Source: Atherinomorus stipes
Lineage: Eukaryota > Chordata > Actinopteri > Atheriniformes > Atherinidae
Length of the DNA: 64,000 nucleotides
Direction: 5' to 3'
NCBI GenBank assembly: GCA_023101725.1
Contig: JALJCO010001448.1
Span: forward strand, 372,001 to 436,000
This document shows, one piece after another, positions 36,324-46,889 of the stretch (its first letter is position 1; the number at the start of each line of letters is the position of its first letter). The notes under the pieces were generated by a model. It saw nothing but the letters and a program-made list of their open reading frames with translations, had not been told where the DNA came from and searched no databases. Made by a program: the position numbers and the translations under genes.

Positions 36324-36927
36324 TAATCTGGTTCTGGTTCGAACAAGCATTGGAAGTAGCTCAGTGGATCGGGGGCCTGAGTGCCGTACGGCAGTTTGTG
36401 TTGTTGCAAGGTTTGTGTCTGGTCTGCTACAGCCAGAGTTGCAAGTGCCGCTTTCAGGCCAGAGACACCACAGGGATTCAGAAAAACAGTTATTGAGGTG
36501 AAAAAGTTACTTAGTTCTGTTTTAAATAATCAGGTTAGTCGAGGTTCAGCCAGGTCATTACGAAAAAATAAAACAAAACATTTGCACAACTAATATTGCA
36601 ATATAACGGTATATGTAAGTATCATAGCTCCCTCGTCATACCGGTATATCACCCAGCCCTACTATGTATCGAATATGAACAATACAGAGTTTTTCATCTA
36701 TTTTATCAACTTGTGTTCTGACGATGAGTTCTGTGTTGAAAACTGTGGATCTGCATTCAACTTCATTCCGTTCTGGTGTTTTAGAGCTACTTTGGTCGTC
36801 TTGTTAAATATGACCCTGATGGTAAGAAGTTAACAGTTAAAAAGGCAATATCAGAAAATACTGAACCGTGACACCAAAGTATCGAACCGAACGTGAATGT
36901 TTGTATCGTTGCACCCCTGCTGGTTAC

Positions 36928-37578
36928 ATCTCATCGGCTGGGATTCTAGAAAGCTGCTATTTGAGGTTTTATGCTTCAGTTATCTTAGAAACAAACTTTA
37001 TAGACATTTAGATAAAAGACGACGTGGAAAGTCAAGCTGTCCCTTCTGTCCATACTGGCTGTCAGAGACCAGCATGTCCATCCTGAGAGGAGGAGGGATT
37101 TGTAACCGCTGGACCGCAATTTGTTCCTCCATTCAGTCTACCATCAGACAGAGTTACACTTCCCTGTTCATCCTCTGCATCCCATAATGAAGGCAGATGA
37201 AGATCTCCCCCCCCAACTCATCTGAGCTTGGAGGATGTGGGAAGTCTGCTGGAGGATGCACTGGTGGACTGGTGGACCGGGAGCATCTTTGGACAGAAGT
37301 CATTTTTTCCAGTGTCCAAAATTCTTAGTTTAAATTTATTTTACACAAAAAAAACACAGTTATGAATTTTATAACCATGTTTACACTTCTGCCAACAGAT
37401 CGTCTGGAAAAGATTAATCATGATCCGATGACTGACTGAGACTGTTTTACAGTTCCTGCTCCAGTTTCCAGAGATAGCTGTGGCTGAGCGGGATGAACAG
37501 CTGATAAGTGATGGAGATGATAAAACCGCAGCAACGCGTTTTCCATGATAAGATGAACTAACCAAAGTACAACGAGAA
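36928..37578. other. intergenic sequence, no gene recognised
   Basis: The plus-strand frame 36897-37187 overlaps the hAT end and has no family resemblance. Nothing else is assigned. Confidence 0.35.
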
Positions 37579-38058
37579 AACCAGCTCCCAGTTTGGCTTC
37601 AGAAAGAAAGACCAGCTCCCAGTCTGGCTTCAGGAAGCAAAACAAGCTCCCAGTTTGGCTTCAGAAAGAAAAACCAGCTCCAAGTCTGGCTACACGAAGA
37701 AAAACCAGCTCCCAGTTTGGCTTCAGAAAGAAAGACCACCCCCAGTCTGGCTTCAGGAAGCAAAACCAGCTCCCAGTTTGGCTTCAGAAAGAAAAACCAG
37801 CTCCCAGTCTGGCTTCAGGAAGAAAACCAGCTCCCAGTTTGGCTTCAGAAAGAAAAACCAGCTCCCAGTCTGGCTTCAGGAAGAAAACCAGCTCCCAGTC
37901 TGGCTTCACGAAGAAAAACCAGCTCCCAGTTTGGCTTCAGGAAGCAAAACCAGCTCCCAGTTTGGCTTCAGGAAGCAAAACCAGCTCCCAGTTTGGCTTC
38001 AGGAAGCAAAACCAGCTCCCAGTTTGGCTTCAGGAAGCAAAACCAGCTCCCAGTTAGG
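37579..38058. repeat. 31-bp minisatellite, about 15 units
   Basis: The unit is CCAGCTCCCAGTTTGGCTTC followed by AGGAAGCAAAA or AGAAAGAAAAA, with T/C and GCA/AAA variants, and some units of 30 bp. Because 31 is not a multiple of three, each plus-strand frame rotates through the same peptide words (LPVWLQ, ASERKTSSQ, SGFRK), producing three overlapping long open frames. It derives from the repeat at 29380-29935 and lies in the mtmr14 3' flank. Confidence 0.93.
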
Positions 38059-38069
38059 CATTAGGCCTT

Positions 38070-38345
38070 TCTTCCTGGTCCAGGTTCTGGTGGAGGTTTT
38101 CCATCCTGGTCCTGATGGAGTTTTTCTGTCCTGGTCCTAATGGAGTTTTTCCGTCCTGGTCCTGGTGAAGTTTTTCTGTCCTGGTCCTAATGGAGTTTTT
38201 CCGTCCTGGTCCTGGTCCTGATGGAGTTTTTCCGTCCTGGTCCTGGTCCTGGTGGAGTTTTTCCGTCCTGGTCCTGGTGGAGTTTTTCCGTCCTGGTCCT
38301 AATGGAGGTTTTCCGTCCTGGTCCTGATGGAGGTTTTGCTCTCCA
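38070..38345. repeat. second minisatellite, unit about 24-30 bp (TCCTGGTCCTGATGGAGTTT)
   Basis: About ten imperfect copies of TGGAGTTTTTCCGTCCTGGT with one to three GTCCTG insertions. It is followed by CTCCACTGTCTCCGGGTGCA, the same sequence that follows the single unit in the 29.4-kb repeat. The long frames on both strands are repeat artefacts. Confidence 0.9.
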
Positions 38346-38452
38346 CTGTCTCCGGGTGCAGCTCAGGATGGAGGTCTGTGGCTTCCTTTGCTCCGTCACC
38401 ATTTCATGAACACAGTTATTATAAACTGGTCTAACATGGATCACATGGTGGA

Positions 38453-38458
38453 TTTATT
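38453..38458 (-). promoter_or_regulatory. mtmr14: candidate polyadenylation signal of mtmr14
   Basis: AATAAA on the minus strand lies about 930 bp below the mtmr14 stop codon and is the first canonical hexamer I see. An ATTAAA variant at 38546-38551 is closer. Neither has transcript support here, and the canonical one sits in the 3' part of a repeat, so the true 3' end is uncertain. Confidence 0.25.
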
Positions 38459-39388
38459 TCGGATTATTACCAGACTACAATAAACTGGACTGATAACTGA
38501 CTCAAACCTGGGTCACCCCAGAACCAGCTCAGCAGACTGTTCATTTTTAATTCCTGCAGCAGAAGAAGAAGAGGAACAACCGCGGCCTGTTCTATTGTTT
38601 TATGACCTCCTGGTCAGTGTGGACAGAAGGGAAATCTCACATCAGATTTACGATCCAGAACATTCCACCGGTGAAGTACAGACACCAAACACCTCAGGCT
38701 GACATAAAACCGGGTCATTTCCTCCTGCTGAGGAAGGAAACGGGAAACGGGCTCGGCGCCGTTTTCTATCACAACACCAGTGCGTTTCCATCATGTCGCG
38801 ACCTGAACTAGAACTTCCCCTGCTGGCTCAGTGGAGGATAGCAGCAAAAACAGAAGAGAACTGAAAGCATTTAGCTCGACAGCCGCGGGACGGACACTGC
38901 AAGAGCTCTGAAAGAACCAGAAACTGAAGGAAGAGCAGAAAGAAAAACCCTTATGTTCTGATTTCTGCCCGTTTCAGCCATTTCCTCTTCTCACCATCCC
39001 TTTTTGTTGCTTATGGCTGAGACGTTCTCCCTCCCTGAATCAAAGAAAATAAAATATAGGGCATGGAAAGCCAAAATAGATGGAAGAGAAGGAAAATGAA
39101 TGCTTCATCCCTGAACTGAACAGAGATATTTGGCACTTCGTTGTGCAGAATCATGGAGCCAGATGCATAAAACTTGTGGTCTTCCTGATCACACCATTAA
39201 CAGCCTTCTTCCTTTCGTCATTTTTTGTTTTTGCTGTTACTTTCATCGGCAGGTTCAGATTTGCACCCATTCATGGTTAAAAATGGGAGAAGAAATCAAA
39301 CTTCTGTCTGGTGTAACTGCTGTTTGCTTGAGTTTTATGCATCTGGCCCAAACGTCCTGAACAGACTGGATGGAAGGAAGCTGGGAGT
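38459..39388 (-). other. mtmr14: probable mtmr14 3' UTR and 3' flank
   Basis: This stretch follows the mtmr14 stop codon and contains no recognisable coding exon. Plus-strand open frames at 38602-38811 and 39080-39360 lack family resemblance. It ends at repeat-derived minisatellites. The 3' UTR assignment is inferred from position only. Confidence 0.35.
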
Positions 39389-39569
39389 TTAGACGATGGC
39401 GTTGGTGCCACGGAGGCCGACCCCCCGGGCGAACTGCTCCAGCAGGCCGGTGATGGCGCCGGAGGGGCTGGGCGTGGAGGACTTGAGGCCCACGGTGGAG
39501 CTGTAGGCTGCCAGGAAGAGCTCGCGCACCGCCTCCAGACGGGCCTGACGCTCAGACGGGAACGGACAC
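39389..39569 (-). CDS. mtmr14: mtmr14 terminal coding exon with stop codon
   Basis: This exon encodes CPFPSERQARLEAVRELFLA, then AYSSTVGLKSSTPSPSGAIT and GLLEQFARGVGLRGTNAIV, ending in TAA at 39391-39389. The C-terminal LLEQFARGVGLR block is diagnostic for MTMR14. The acceptor is CTCAAG. Length is 181 bp. Together the nine exons give 341 codons, the expected size for the C-terminal half of an approximately 650-residue protein. The exon is much richer in GC than its surroundings. It is separated from the preceding exon by a repeat-filled intron of 6.3 kb (39570-45834). Confidence 0.95.
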
Positions 39570-39662
39570 CTTGAGAGGAGACGAACAGGGATCAGGTCGA
39601 GAATAAAATGTAAATAAAAAAGATGAAATATGTCAGCGAGAGCAGAGGGATGAAGTTGTTAA

Positions 39663-40031
39663 TAGTAAGGGGTGTGTATTGGCAAGAATCTAGCAATACA
39701 ATCACGATGCGATACAGGAGCAGCAATATGATATATTGCAATATTTTGTTTAGTAAACACTCAAAGCTCTGCGTAAAGAATGGTGCGTCTGGTAGCTGGT
39801 GTGATGTCAGAAGGAGACTCTCATCCAGAGATTGAGTTGTATGTCAGGGTTTATTCGCCAAACAACAGTGGTGTTAACTATATTATGGTTAATAAATAGA
39901 CAATAAATAAATATATACAACTGAATCAAAGTAAAACAACCACATAATAACAGTGCTTTTTAATATAGATACGATATCACAACACAAAATATTGTGATAT
40001 TTCAGTATATTGATGTTTTCTTACACCCCTA
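39663..40031. mobile_element. hAT MITE with perfect 8-bp target duplication GTTGTTAA
   Basis: TAGTAAGGGGTGTGTATTGG at the left (with a 3-bp TAA insertion near the tip) and TTCTTACACCCCTA at the right, bounded by GTTGTTAA at 39655-39662 and 40032-40039. It is 369 bp in the last mtmr14 intron, close to the terminal exon. Confidence 0.88.
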
Positions 40032-40039
40032 GTTGTTAA

Positions 40040-40560
40040 AGCCAGAGCTGGTAATCCTGTATTCATAAAAATGAAGGAAAAAAGTCAGACCTCTGTGAGA
40101 GCTGCAGGTCTGTAAAAACTGACCAGTTCCTGCTATCCGCGCTGGAAGGCAGGAACTGGTCTTTGGCACCATGTAGAAAGAACCAGTCAAAACCTTTATG
40201 TCTCGTCTCTGTCCCTCCCCTCTCCCCGTCCCCACGTCCACTCGCTGTAAACAAATAGAGCAAACGGACTGATAAGGATTAAGTCTTGGAGGCGTTGATA
40301 TTTGCAGTGTGGACTTCTTACACCGCAGAAGGAGTTGGATGTGAGTGAATTAAAGCTTTTAGAAATGTGGTTCGTCAGCTGTTTACTAGCAAGCTAATGA
40401 GCTAGCCACTCTGCTGTTGTCAGTTATCTTCGCCAACCGGCTATAAACCATTGGCGTGCATGTCCCTGCACTCTGAAGACGTGGTTTCAGGCTGTGTGTT
40501 TTTTTTAAATGTAGCTAGCTGGAACCGTTTTACAACATTGCCAACCCTAACTTTAACATA
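40040..40560 (+). repeat. interspersed repeat shared with 10118-10735
   Basis: Same orientation and block order as the 10.1-kb copy (GAGAGCTGCAGGTCTGTAAA, TACACCGCAGAAGGAGTTGG). Class unknown. Confidence 0.65.
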
Positions 40561-40563
40561 AAC

Positions 40564-40773
40564 CAGGGGTGTCCAAAGTCTGTCCTCGAGGGCCGCTGTC
40601 CTGCAGATTTTCTTTCCCTTCCTGCTTCAACACACCAGACACAATTAAATGAATCTGACAGCCTAAGAAGTCCTGCACAATGACTCGTTAATTTGAGTCA
40701 GGTGAGGTGGAGCAGGGAGGCATGGAGAATCTGCAGGATTGTGGCCCTCGAGGACTGGAGCTGGACACCCCTG
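40564..40773. mobile_element. short hAT-like MITE (CAGGGGTGTCCAAAGTC)
   Basis: CAGGGGTGTCCA at the left and TGGACACCCCTG at the right, with mirrored CTCGAGGGCC / GGCCCTCGAG. Flanking octamers ACATAAAC and ACAAAAGC share six bases, a possible decayed target duplication. Confidence 0.82.
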
Positions 40774-42736
40774 ACAAAAGCCCATACCTGATGCATCTGA
40801 GATGCAGCATCAGGCACAAAAATATCAAAGATATTCAAAAATCGTTCATAAACTATCAGCAGAAAATCAGAGTAAGGAGTGAAAATGGGGGAGGGGTTGG
40901 GGAGAAAGGGAAAAAAAAAAAAAAAAAAAAAAATTAAAAAAGGGGGGAGAGCTTCATTGATCTGATTGGTTGATTTGGCCCGTCTATCACCAACATAGGT
41001 GGTGATAGACAGATGCGCTATCCAATCAGCTAACCAGTATTTTCATCCCTTTCCCAAAACTACTTCAATGGATGATTCCCAGATGGATATGCGAGAGCAA
41101 ATCCATCTGGCGGAGTCAGGTTAAGAAATCACCCCAATGGAAACTCTCCTGTTCACACAAAGACATTTCAGCTGAGCAGATGCTTTTCAGTGCATCCCAC
41201 AATGCATTTGTGTTTATGATACAAGCTACAACTGATTGTGTGATCGGTGTTGTCTGCTATGGAACCGTCAGGGCCTTCTACGCCTTCAGAGAAGGCCTTT
41301 AAAAATTGAGAAAAAAATCTCTCATTTAAAAAAGTTTTACTTTATATAGTACATATAATTTAATTTATTCAATAATTTAATAATCAACACATTTAATAAA
41401 TTTTTTCATCTGCGTTACAAGGTTGAGCCAACTGTTGGATGTTATCCAATCAAAATTGTCCATCTCTGTTAAGACCCGGTCAGGTCTTCATGAATCCCTG
41501 GTGCATACAAATGTATGTATTGTAGCTTGGAGAGTGATGGGCATATTGACCAATCAGGGTTTGATTTTGTGTGGGCGCGACAAAAAAACTTCAGCCTCCA
41601 GGCCTTCGTGAAGTCCGAACACCGTCACAGCCATCTGAGCAGAGCAGGAAGAGCTAGCGCGAGAGTTCAAAGAGAATGATGTTGTGGCTAGCTACTAAAA
41701 ACACTCATTTCAAGGCGGACTTTTTCTGAAAAGCATCAAATAATATAAAACGGACGTTTAAAAAAATGTAATCCTCGTGTTCACCTCCTCTGTTGAGCGC
41801 TCTCTCAGCCCTGAAGCGCATACAGACACTGCCAGGAACAGAACTGGACAGTATCGCTTTGAAACTGATGTCCATAATGAAAGGACTTATTATGGATTTC
41901 AAGTCAAAGGATAAACTGTAGTTAAGGGGGGCACAACAGGTAAAAATCTGTTTTTTCATCACCTGGTCAATTTTGAGATTTGCGTTTTTTTCCCTCCTTG
42001 AACATGTTTTCTTTCAGACTAGTGTAAAAAAAACATCAAGAATAAACATTTTAGGAGTTTATTTCATGATACTTCGTCTGATGCACCCAAATCCCCTCAA
42101 ATGCAGCTAAAGTTGGGGTTTTTAAACGGAGTGCAGCACCGTGATGCTCGTCTGAACCCGGTCATGTCTGGTATTGTGTGAAACGTCGGTTTTACCTGAA
42201 CGATGTCATCTCAACCAAACCTGATATTTCCAGCTCATGAATCTGATTGGATCTGATGTCTGTAAATAGTGTTATAGAACAAAAATGTGGAGAATTTTAC
42301 AATCCAAAACTTTAAAGGCTGGTTTCTCAAAATGAGTTTTTTTTTTTGTTTTTGTTTTTTCTTATAACAGGTAAAAAAAAATCTCAACTTCAGGAGCATT
42401 TACAGAAACCAAACTTTCAAGTTTTGCTCCTGACTGTGTTCTTAAAGTTTTTACAGAAGGATTTTTTTATAGCTTATTCACAGCCTGATTTATAGAACAT
42501 TTCATCCCAAAAATATGCCAAAAAATTAGTTTTTTCTGGTTGTTGACAGTATATTCTAAATTGTGAAATGATCTATAGAGATATCCAAAATCCCCTCTAT
42601 AAAAACTTTTGACTTTAATATGTGAACAAAATTCAAAAGAAACTTTGAACCTGGCTTAATCCTGTGTTTAGTTTTTTTTCCTAGAAATGTATGCAAATTA
42701 GCACATTTTTGGCCACATAACACCTCATTTACAAAT
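40774..42736. other. mtmr14 intron sequence with poly(A) tract
   Basis: A poly(A) run lies at 40912-40934. A perfect inverted repeat GTCTATCACC / GGTGATAGAC is at about 40983-41011. The GC-poor remainder and the frames at 41072-41962 show no domain or splice support. Confidence 0.4.
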
Positions 42737-42740
42737 TTAA

Positions 42741-44387
42741 CCCTCATAGCTCCCTAAGGAAAAGTTACGTTAAGCTTCTTAAGGGCACAGAGTGGCCAAT
42801 GTCAGTTAATGGCCTGTAAATATTATCTAAAAATGAAAAGTTGCCATTTTCTTTCATGGCTGTCATCACAGACTTCTGGCCTAACCATCAATAGCAAAAA
42901 GTCAATGAGTTTTAAAATTCTAATCCTTTAAATTCCACTTTGCATACGTGGTGCTCCAACTTCCAAAAATTGAAAATGGGGTTAAAATAAATGTGATTAA
43001 TGCTTTTTTTTGTGCAGGATTATCAGAGCCCTGGAGTATTTAAAAAAGGTATAATATTTTTTAAATTTCTTTTTGATGTATCTTTACTTTTTGTGTTTGT
43101 GTTTTTGGGTTTTTTTTAAAGCTTCTTAAGAGCACAGACTGTAAATATTATCAAAAAATTAAAGGTTGCATTTTCTTTCATGGCTTTCTGGCCTAACCAT
43201 CAATACCAAAAAATCAATTAGTTTCAAAATTTTAACCCTTTAAGTTTCAGTTTGTGTACACAATGTTCCCACTGCCTAAAACTGAAAAGTGGGTTAAAAT
43301 AAGTAAAAAAATTGCCTGTAGGTGGCAGGCCATTATTAGGTATGCAGAGCATACCTATGCATAGATTATAGCAACCACAATTTTAAAAGCTGAATGAAAA
43401 GTTGTTTCAAGATAAAATGCAAAAAACCACAAAACAAAAACGACAAACTGCTCCCCGGGCGCTTTAAGTAGCAGCCCACTGCTCTCTGATACTTACAGTA
43501 CAGAGATGGGTGAAATGCAGAGCCCTAATTTACCCTCGGGAATCTAAACAGTATATAAAAAATAAATAAATAAATAAAAAAAGACTGACCTAAATAATTA
43601 GCATGCGATCTGACAGATCAAAAAGCTTGAAAAACAAGCAAACACTAAAAGTACAAATTTGAGACCCTTTTATGCTCAAATAACCTCACATGAGAGAAGT
43701 AAAAAGACTGTTTACTTTATTGGATGTGTTAAGCATTGTCAAGTTTTTGAAGGACACTGATTTGCTGAATTAACATTGAAGTCTATGGGTTTTTCATCAC
43801 AAACCCTTCCCCCGGGGTGGGTAGGTCGGGGGGGGGGGGGGGGGGGGGGAGGGAGGGTTCCCCCAAATCCTGGGGGGGGGAGAAGGGGGGAAAAAAAAAG
43901 AAAAAAGAAACCGTTGGGGGGGGGGAAAACTCCCGGGGTCGGGAAAGGAGGGGAGAGGGGGGGGTGGAGTCCGAAGAAGAAAGGGGGCCCGCCCCCCCGG
44001 AAGGGGTAGGATAAAAAGCGGGGCCCCTTTTGAGTAAATGGTCTCATGTCATGGAAAACAGTTCAAACTACATCATTGAAGTGTAGAGCACTTGTGTGAG
44101 GCGAAAAAATGTTATCCTAAAAATTTATTCTGAAATGGGATTTGGTTATAGAAAGGTCCTTTTCAATGCAAGTCAATGTGTCACAGATTGGCACTAAGGA
44201 GTAAATGAGGTGTATTTTTATTAGAGACCTTAGACAAAGAGTCAGACAACCCATCTTCTAGAATATCATGAGTCAAGCCAAAATACACACCTGGACCAAG
44301 TTTAATGCCATTTGAATCAGTAGAGAAAAAGTAACAAACTAAAAGGTCATTCACTACCCCTTCAGAAAGCTTAGGGAGCTATGAGGG
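42741..44387. mobile_element. piggyBac-like non-autonomous element with TTAA target duplication
   Basis: CCCTCATAGCTCCCTAAG at the left and CTTAGGGAGCTATGAGGG at the right are perfect 18-bp inverted repeats, each bordered by TTAA (42737-42740, 44388-44391). CCCT...AGGG ends with TTAA are the hallmark of piggyBac-type elements. The interior holds a tandemly duplicated block (42760-43010 and 43120-43310, sharing TTTTCTTTCATGGCT and TCTGGCCTAACCATCAATA) and a poly(G) block. No transposase. Confidence 0.9.
43825..44032. repeat. G-rich homopolymer block, suspected base-call artefact
   Basis: A run of about 20 G is followed by 200 bases of over-long homopolymers (G8-11, A9, C7). The long mirrored frames on both strands here are artefacts. 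Confidence 0.75.
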
Positions 44388-44518
44388 TTAAACATAAAAT
44401 TTCAGAAAGGTTGCGATACAAAAAATGATAGCCCTAATGTGAGGAATAAACCAGGAAAGTTCCATGGTCATACCAGTTAGTTACATTTTTTACCCTATTT
44501 GCCTGCAGTCTTACCTAA

Positions 44519-45121
44519 AGGGCGCATTCAGAAAGCATCGTCTGTGAGTCTCTGTCCGTTTGGGGGCTCGGTCGGTTTGGGGGCGGGGGTGGTCTTCCAG
44601 ACCGAGATTGCGTTCACGTTGCACTATTGCCAAACGAGCCAAACGGGCCAAGAATGAGAGTCTGAGGTGGCGCTGCTCTCGGATTCACCGTAGGTCAGGA
44701 CAAGACGCACGTACAAGAAGGTTTTCACAACTTCTGTTCACTACTCAAAGCGACGTTATTTTTATACGAAGAGCTGGATATGATTTCATCAGATCAAATA
44801 TCGATTAAAGCTTTAACTTTCTCGTAACTCCACGTCTGACCACGAGTCATCTTATCAGTACTGCAGTCCCACACGTGTGTTTGCTGTTGTAGCGTTTACC
44901 CATGTTGTCCAACATTTGACCCACAATGCCAATGCAATCTGTAGTCCACTTCCTGTCTTTGGTTCACTTGAATCGGACTGAGACCTGCGTTTGCAGGCGG
45001 ACCGAGTCCAGTTGTTTGTTCCGGATCAGAGTCCGTTTGCGCATTCACAAATCCCCTGATGAGGCGGACTCTCCGAGCAAATGGACTGATTCGAATCAAA
45101 AAAGCTTTGTGAATGCACCCT
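44519..45121 (-). mobile_element. DNA element, TIR AGGGCGCATTCA, complete copy
   Basis: AGGGCGCATTCAGAAAGC at the left and GCTTTGTGAATGCACCCT at the right are inverted ends. The body is the reverse-complement relative of 11442-11895. It is 603 bp without a transposase. Frames on both strands are shadows. Confidence 0.8.
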
Positions 45122-45834
45122 ACGATGCTAACATCGTCCACTTCACAAAAAAAGGCCAGCAGATGGATTTGGTTTTGATCTAGTAAGGTAGGCCTGTGTT
45201 ACAAACCAGCTGTTATTCACATGGATTAATATTATGGCCCAGGGAAACTTTTGGCTTATTTATTGTGGAGGTCGTTAGTTAAACGTCCAGCGCAAACTGC
45301 CTGTCGTAAATGTGTGAACCGATTCCTGCAAGGTTTTGATTTTTTCAAACGGTTTTGATTTTCCCTCTGTCCATCCCTTACTGTGTAGAGAATCTAGGAG
45401 GTGTTGTGGAATGTGTAAAAGTAAATTAAGACTGTGATTTGCTGTTATCCGTGTATTTAGTAAAACTTTGCGTCATGGTTTTAAAGTGCTGTCCATGGCG
45501 ATGGTGTCGGCAGCGTCTGCATCACTGGATGATAATATTCTCAGACATGTTTTTTGGGTGAACTCGTTTTATATTTACAGATTTTGGCTTTGCAGAGCAC
45601 GTTTATTTGATCATTTATGTAACCTAAATGATATTCAGCTTTCTGCTGGTAATGTTGAACAGGTGTCTTGTTGCTGGGAGTTTTATCAATGGGGTTTTTT
45701 GGCGCTGATGGCTGAAGCTGTGGAGCTCACGGTTCGCCACTGCCAAAGACCCAAGAAAATCGGGTCAATCGGTGTCAAATCTGTAACTCCAGTTCTGGAC
45801 CACACAGGACTGCAGCGTTTCCAGCTGTACTTAC
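45122..45834. other. mtmr14 intron sequence, no feature recognised
   Basis: A plus-strand frame starting at 45468 crosses into the mtmr14 exon antisense and is not supported as a gene. Confidence 0.4.
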
Positions 45835-46041
45835 ATTCGTCCGCTGGGCCCTTCATCCTGAAAACTGAAGGGCAGGGGCGAGTCGTAGGCGGCGGCGACG
45901 GCGGACGAGTTCGTGGAAACTGATGCCAGAGGTTGAGGGAAGTGGCTGTGGTCGTGGATGCTGCCACAGCCAGAAACTATCTGCCAGCTCCCGTACTCCG
46001 TGGACAGAGAGGACCCTGACCGAGCGTAGTCCGCTGCTAAC
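45835..46041 (-). CDS. mtmr14: mtmr14 coding exon (SSLSTEYGSWQIVSGCGSI)
   Basis: The exon encodes SGSSLSTEYGSWQIVSGCGS, a highly conserved block of the MTMR14 tail, then a fish-variable stretch rich in Ser, Ala and His, and SPLPFSFQDEGPSGR near the end. The acceptor is TGTCAG and the donor TGTAAG. Length is 207 bp. The last two bases (AT) join the G of the final exon to make Met. A 151-codon plus-strand open frame (45468-45923) overlaps it and is read here as antisense shadow. Confidence 0.94.
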
Positions 46042-46576
46042 CTGACAGACAAAAGACGGAGACAGAAACGTAAGATGGAGGAGAAACAAGGACACAGCGC
46101 TTCTTTACAAGCTTTCTGTGCATCACTGGGAGGAAGGAGAGGAATCCTGCCTCTGAGTTTCCATCTCAACAGAACCTTATACACAATTTATGGACTCTGA
46201 ATTAAAGATGACAGCCTGTAATATCAACCAGATGCTAAAGTGACGTTTAGATGTAAAGTCATAAGAATTTTATAGAAATGAAAAAAAAAAATCAAACAGG
46301 ACTGGCTTTATAATGACCACAACCAACTTTTCAGAGTTTCATGTTGGAATTAAATCCCATTTAGTTTTATTCCTGATTGTTGCATCAGAACCTCCAGTCT
46401 GAATAAATGGTTTAGGATTTTGTGTAATAAACTCAAATTATGGTTGAAACTGGTGAAGGGAAAAAAATATATGGGGTAAAATTTGTTTCACATCAATTAT
46501 AAAGGGTATAAATCATTCTTAGGGTACATTTTACTATTGAAAATGTGTGTTCAAATTAACACACAAAGAAATTAGA

Positions 46577-46875
46577 AGTGAGGATGTTCGATATTGGCTT
46601 CTTTTTTTTTTTTAACCAATATGTGAGATCCGATATCAACCAGTATCGATATATATACAGACAACTGTGAGGTTGTATCGCTCATATTTTGAGAAATACA
46701 ACTTTATTCTGCTCTGAGAGCAAAAATCCCAAAACAGCCGTAACTCAGCCAGAAGAGTTCATTTTGGACAACTGGCTGCCAGATATCAGAAATTAGCAGG
46801 TATTAGCCAACATTTGGCTAATAATAATATTTCCAAAAGCTTGGTAACTTCACTGACAACTTAAAACCAGAAATA
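46577..46875. repeat. hAT-related repeat (TCGATATTGGCTTC), copy 1
   Basis: It shares TCGATATTGGCTTCTTTTTT, GACAACTGTGAGGTTG and CCAGATATCA blocks with 50308-50735 in the same orientation. Superfamily inferred from the GATATCGG-type ends only. Confidence 0.6.
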
Positions 46876-46889
46876 TTATAAGCAGCTTC

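Larger units (their letters stand above)
33170..36919. mobile_element. large nested hAT-like element with perfect 8-bp target duplication CTGGTTAC
   Basis: CAGGGGTTCAACAATACATG at the left and GTATCGTTGCACCCCTG at the right are inverted ends; similarity continues through ATTCGTATCGAACCG. CTGGTTAC occurs on both sides (33162-33169 and 36920-36927). The 3750-bp interior is a nest: a second hAT-like pair (TAGGGCTGCGTGATATA near 33245 and its mirror ending near 36662), then the elements at 33836, 34530 and 34963. No transposase is recognised. Confidence 0.88.

Noticed and set aside
37579..38058. CRISPR-like regular array
   Set aside because: The unit is contiguous with no spacers, in fish DNA, and derives from a dispersed repeat; it is a minisatellite.
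40983..41011. Perfect 10-bp stem hairpin as RNA gene or terminator
   Set aside because: A short isolated inverted repeat in an intron; no further RNA structure or promoter.
43739..44047. Mirrored 65-102 codon frames on both strands
   Set aside because: They arise from the homopolymer-distorted G-rich block.
45468..45923. 151-codon plus-strand open frame
   Set aside because: It overlaps the mtmr14 exon 45835-46041 on the opposite strand; the minus-strand peptide has clear family motifs and splice sites.
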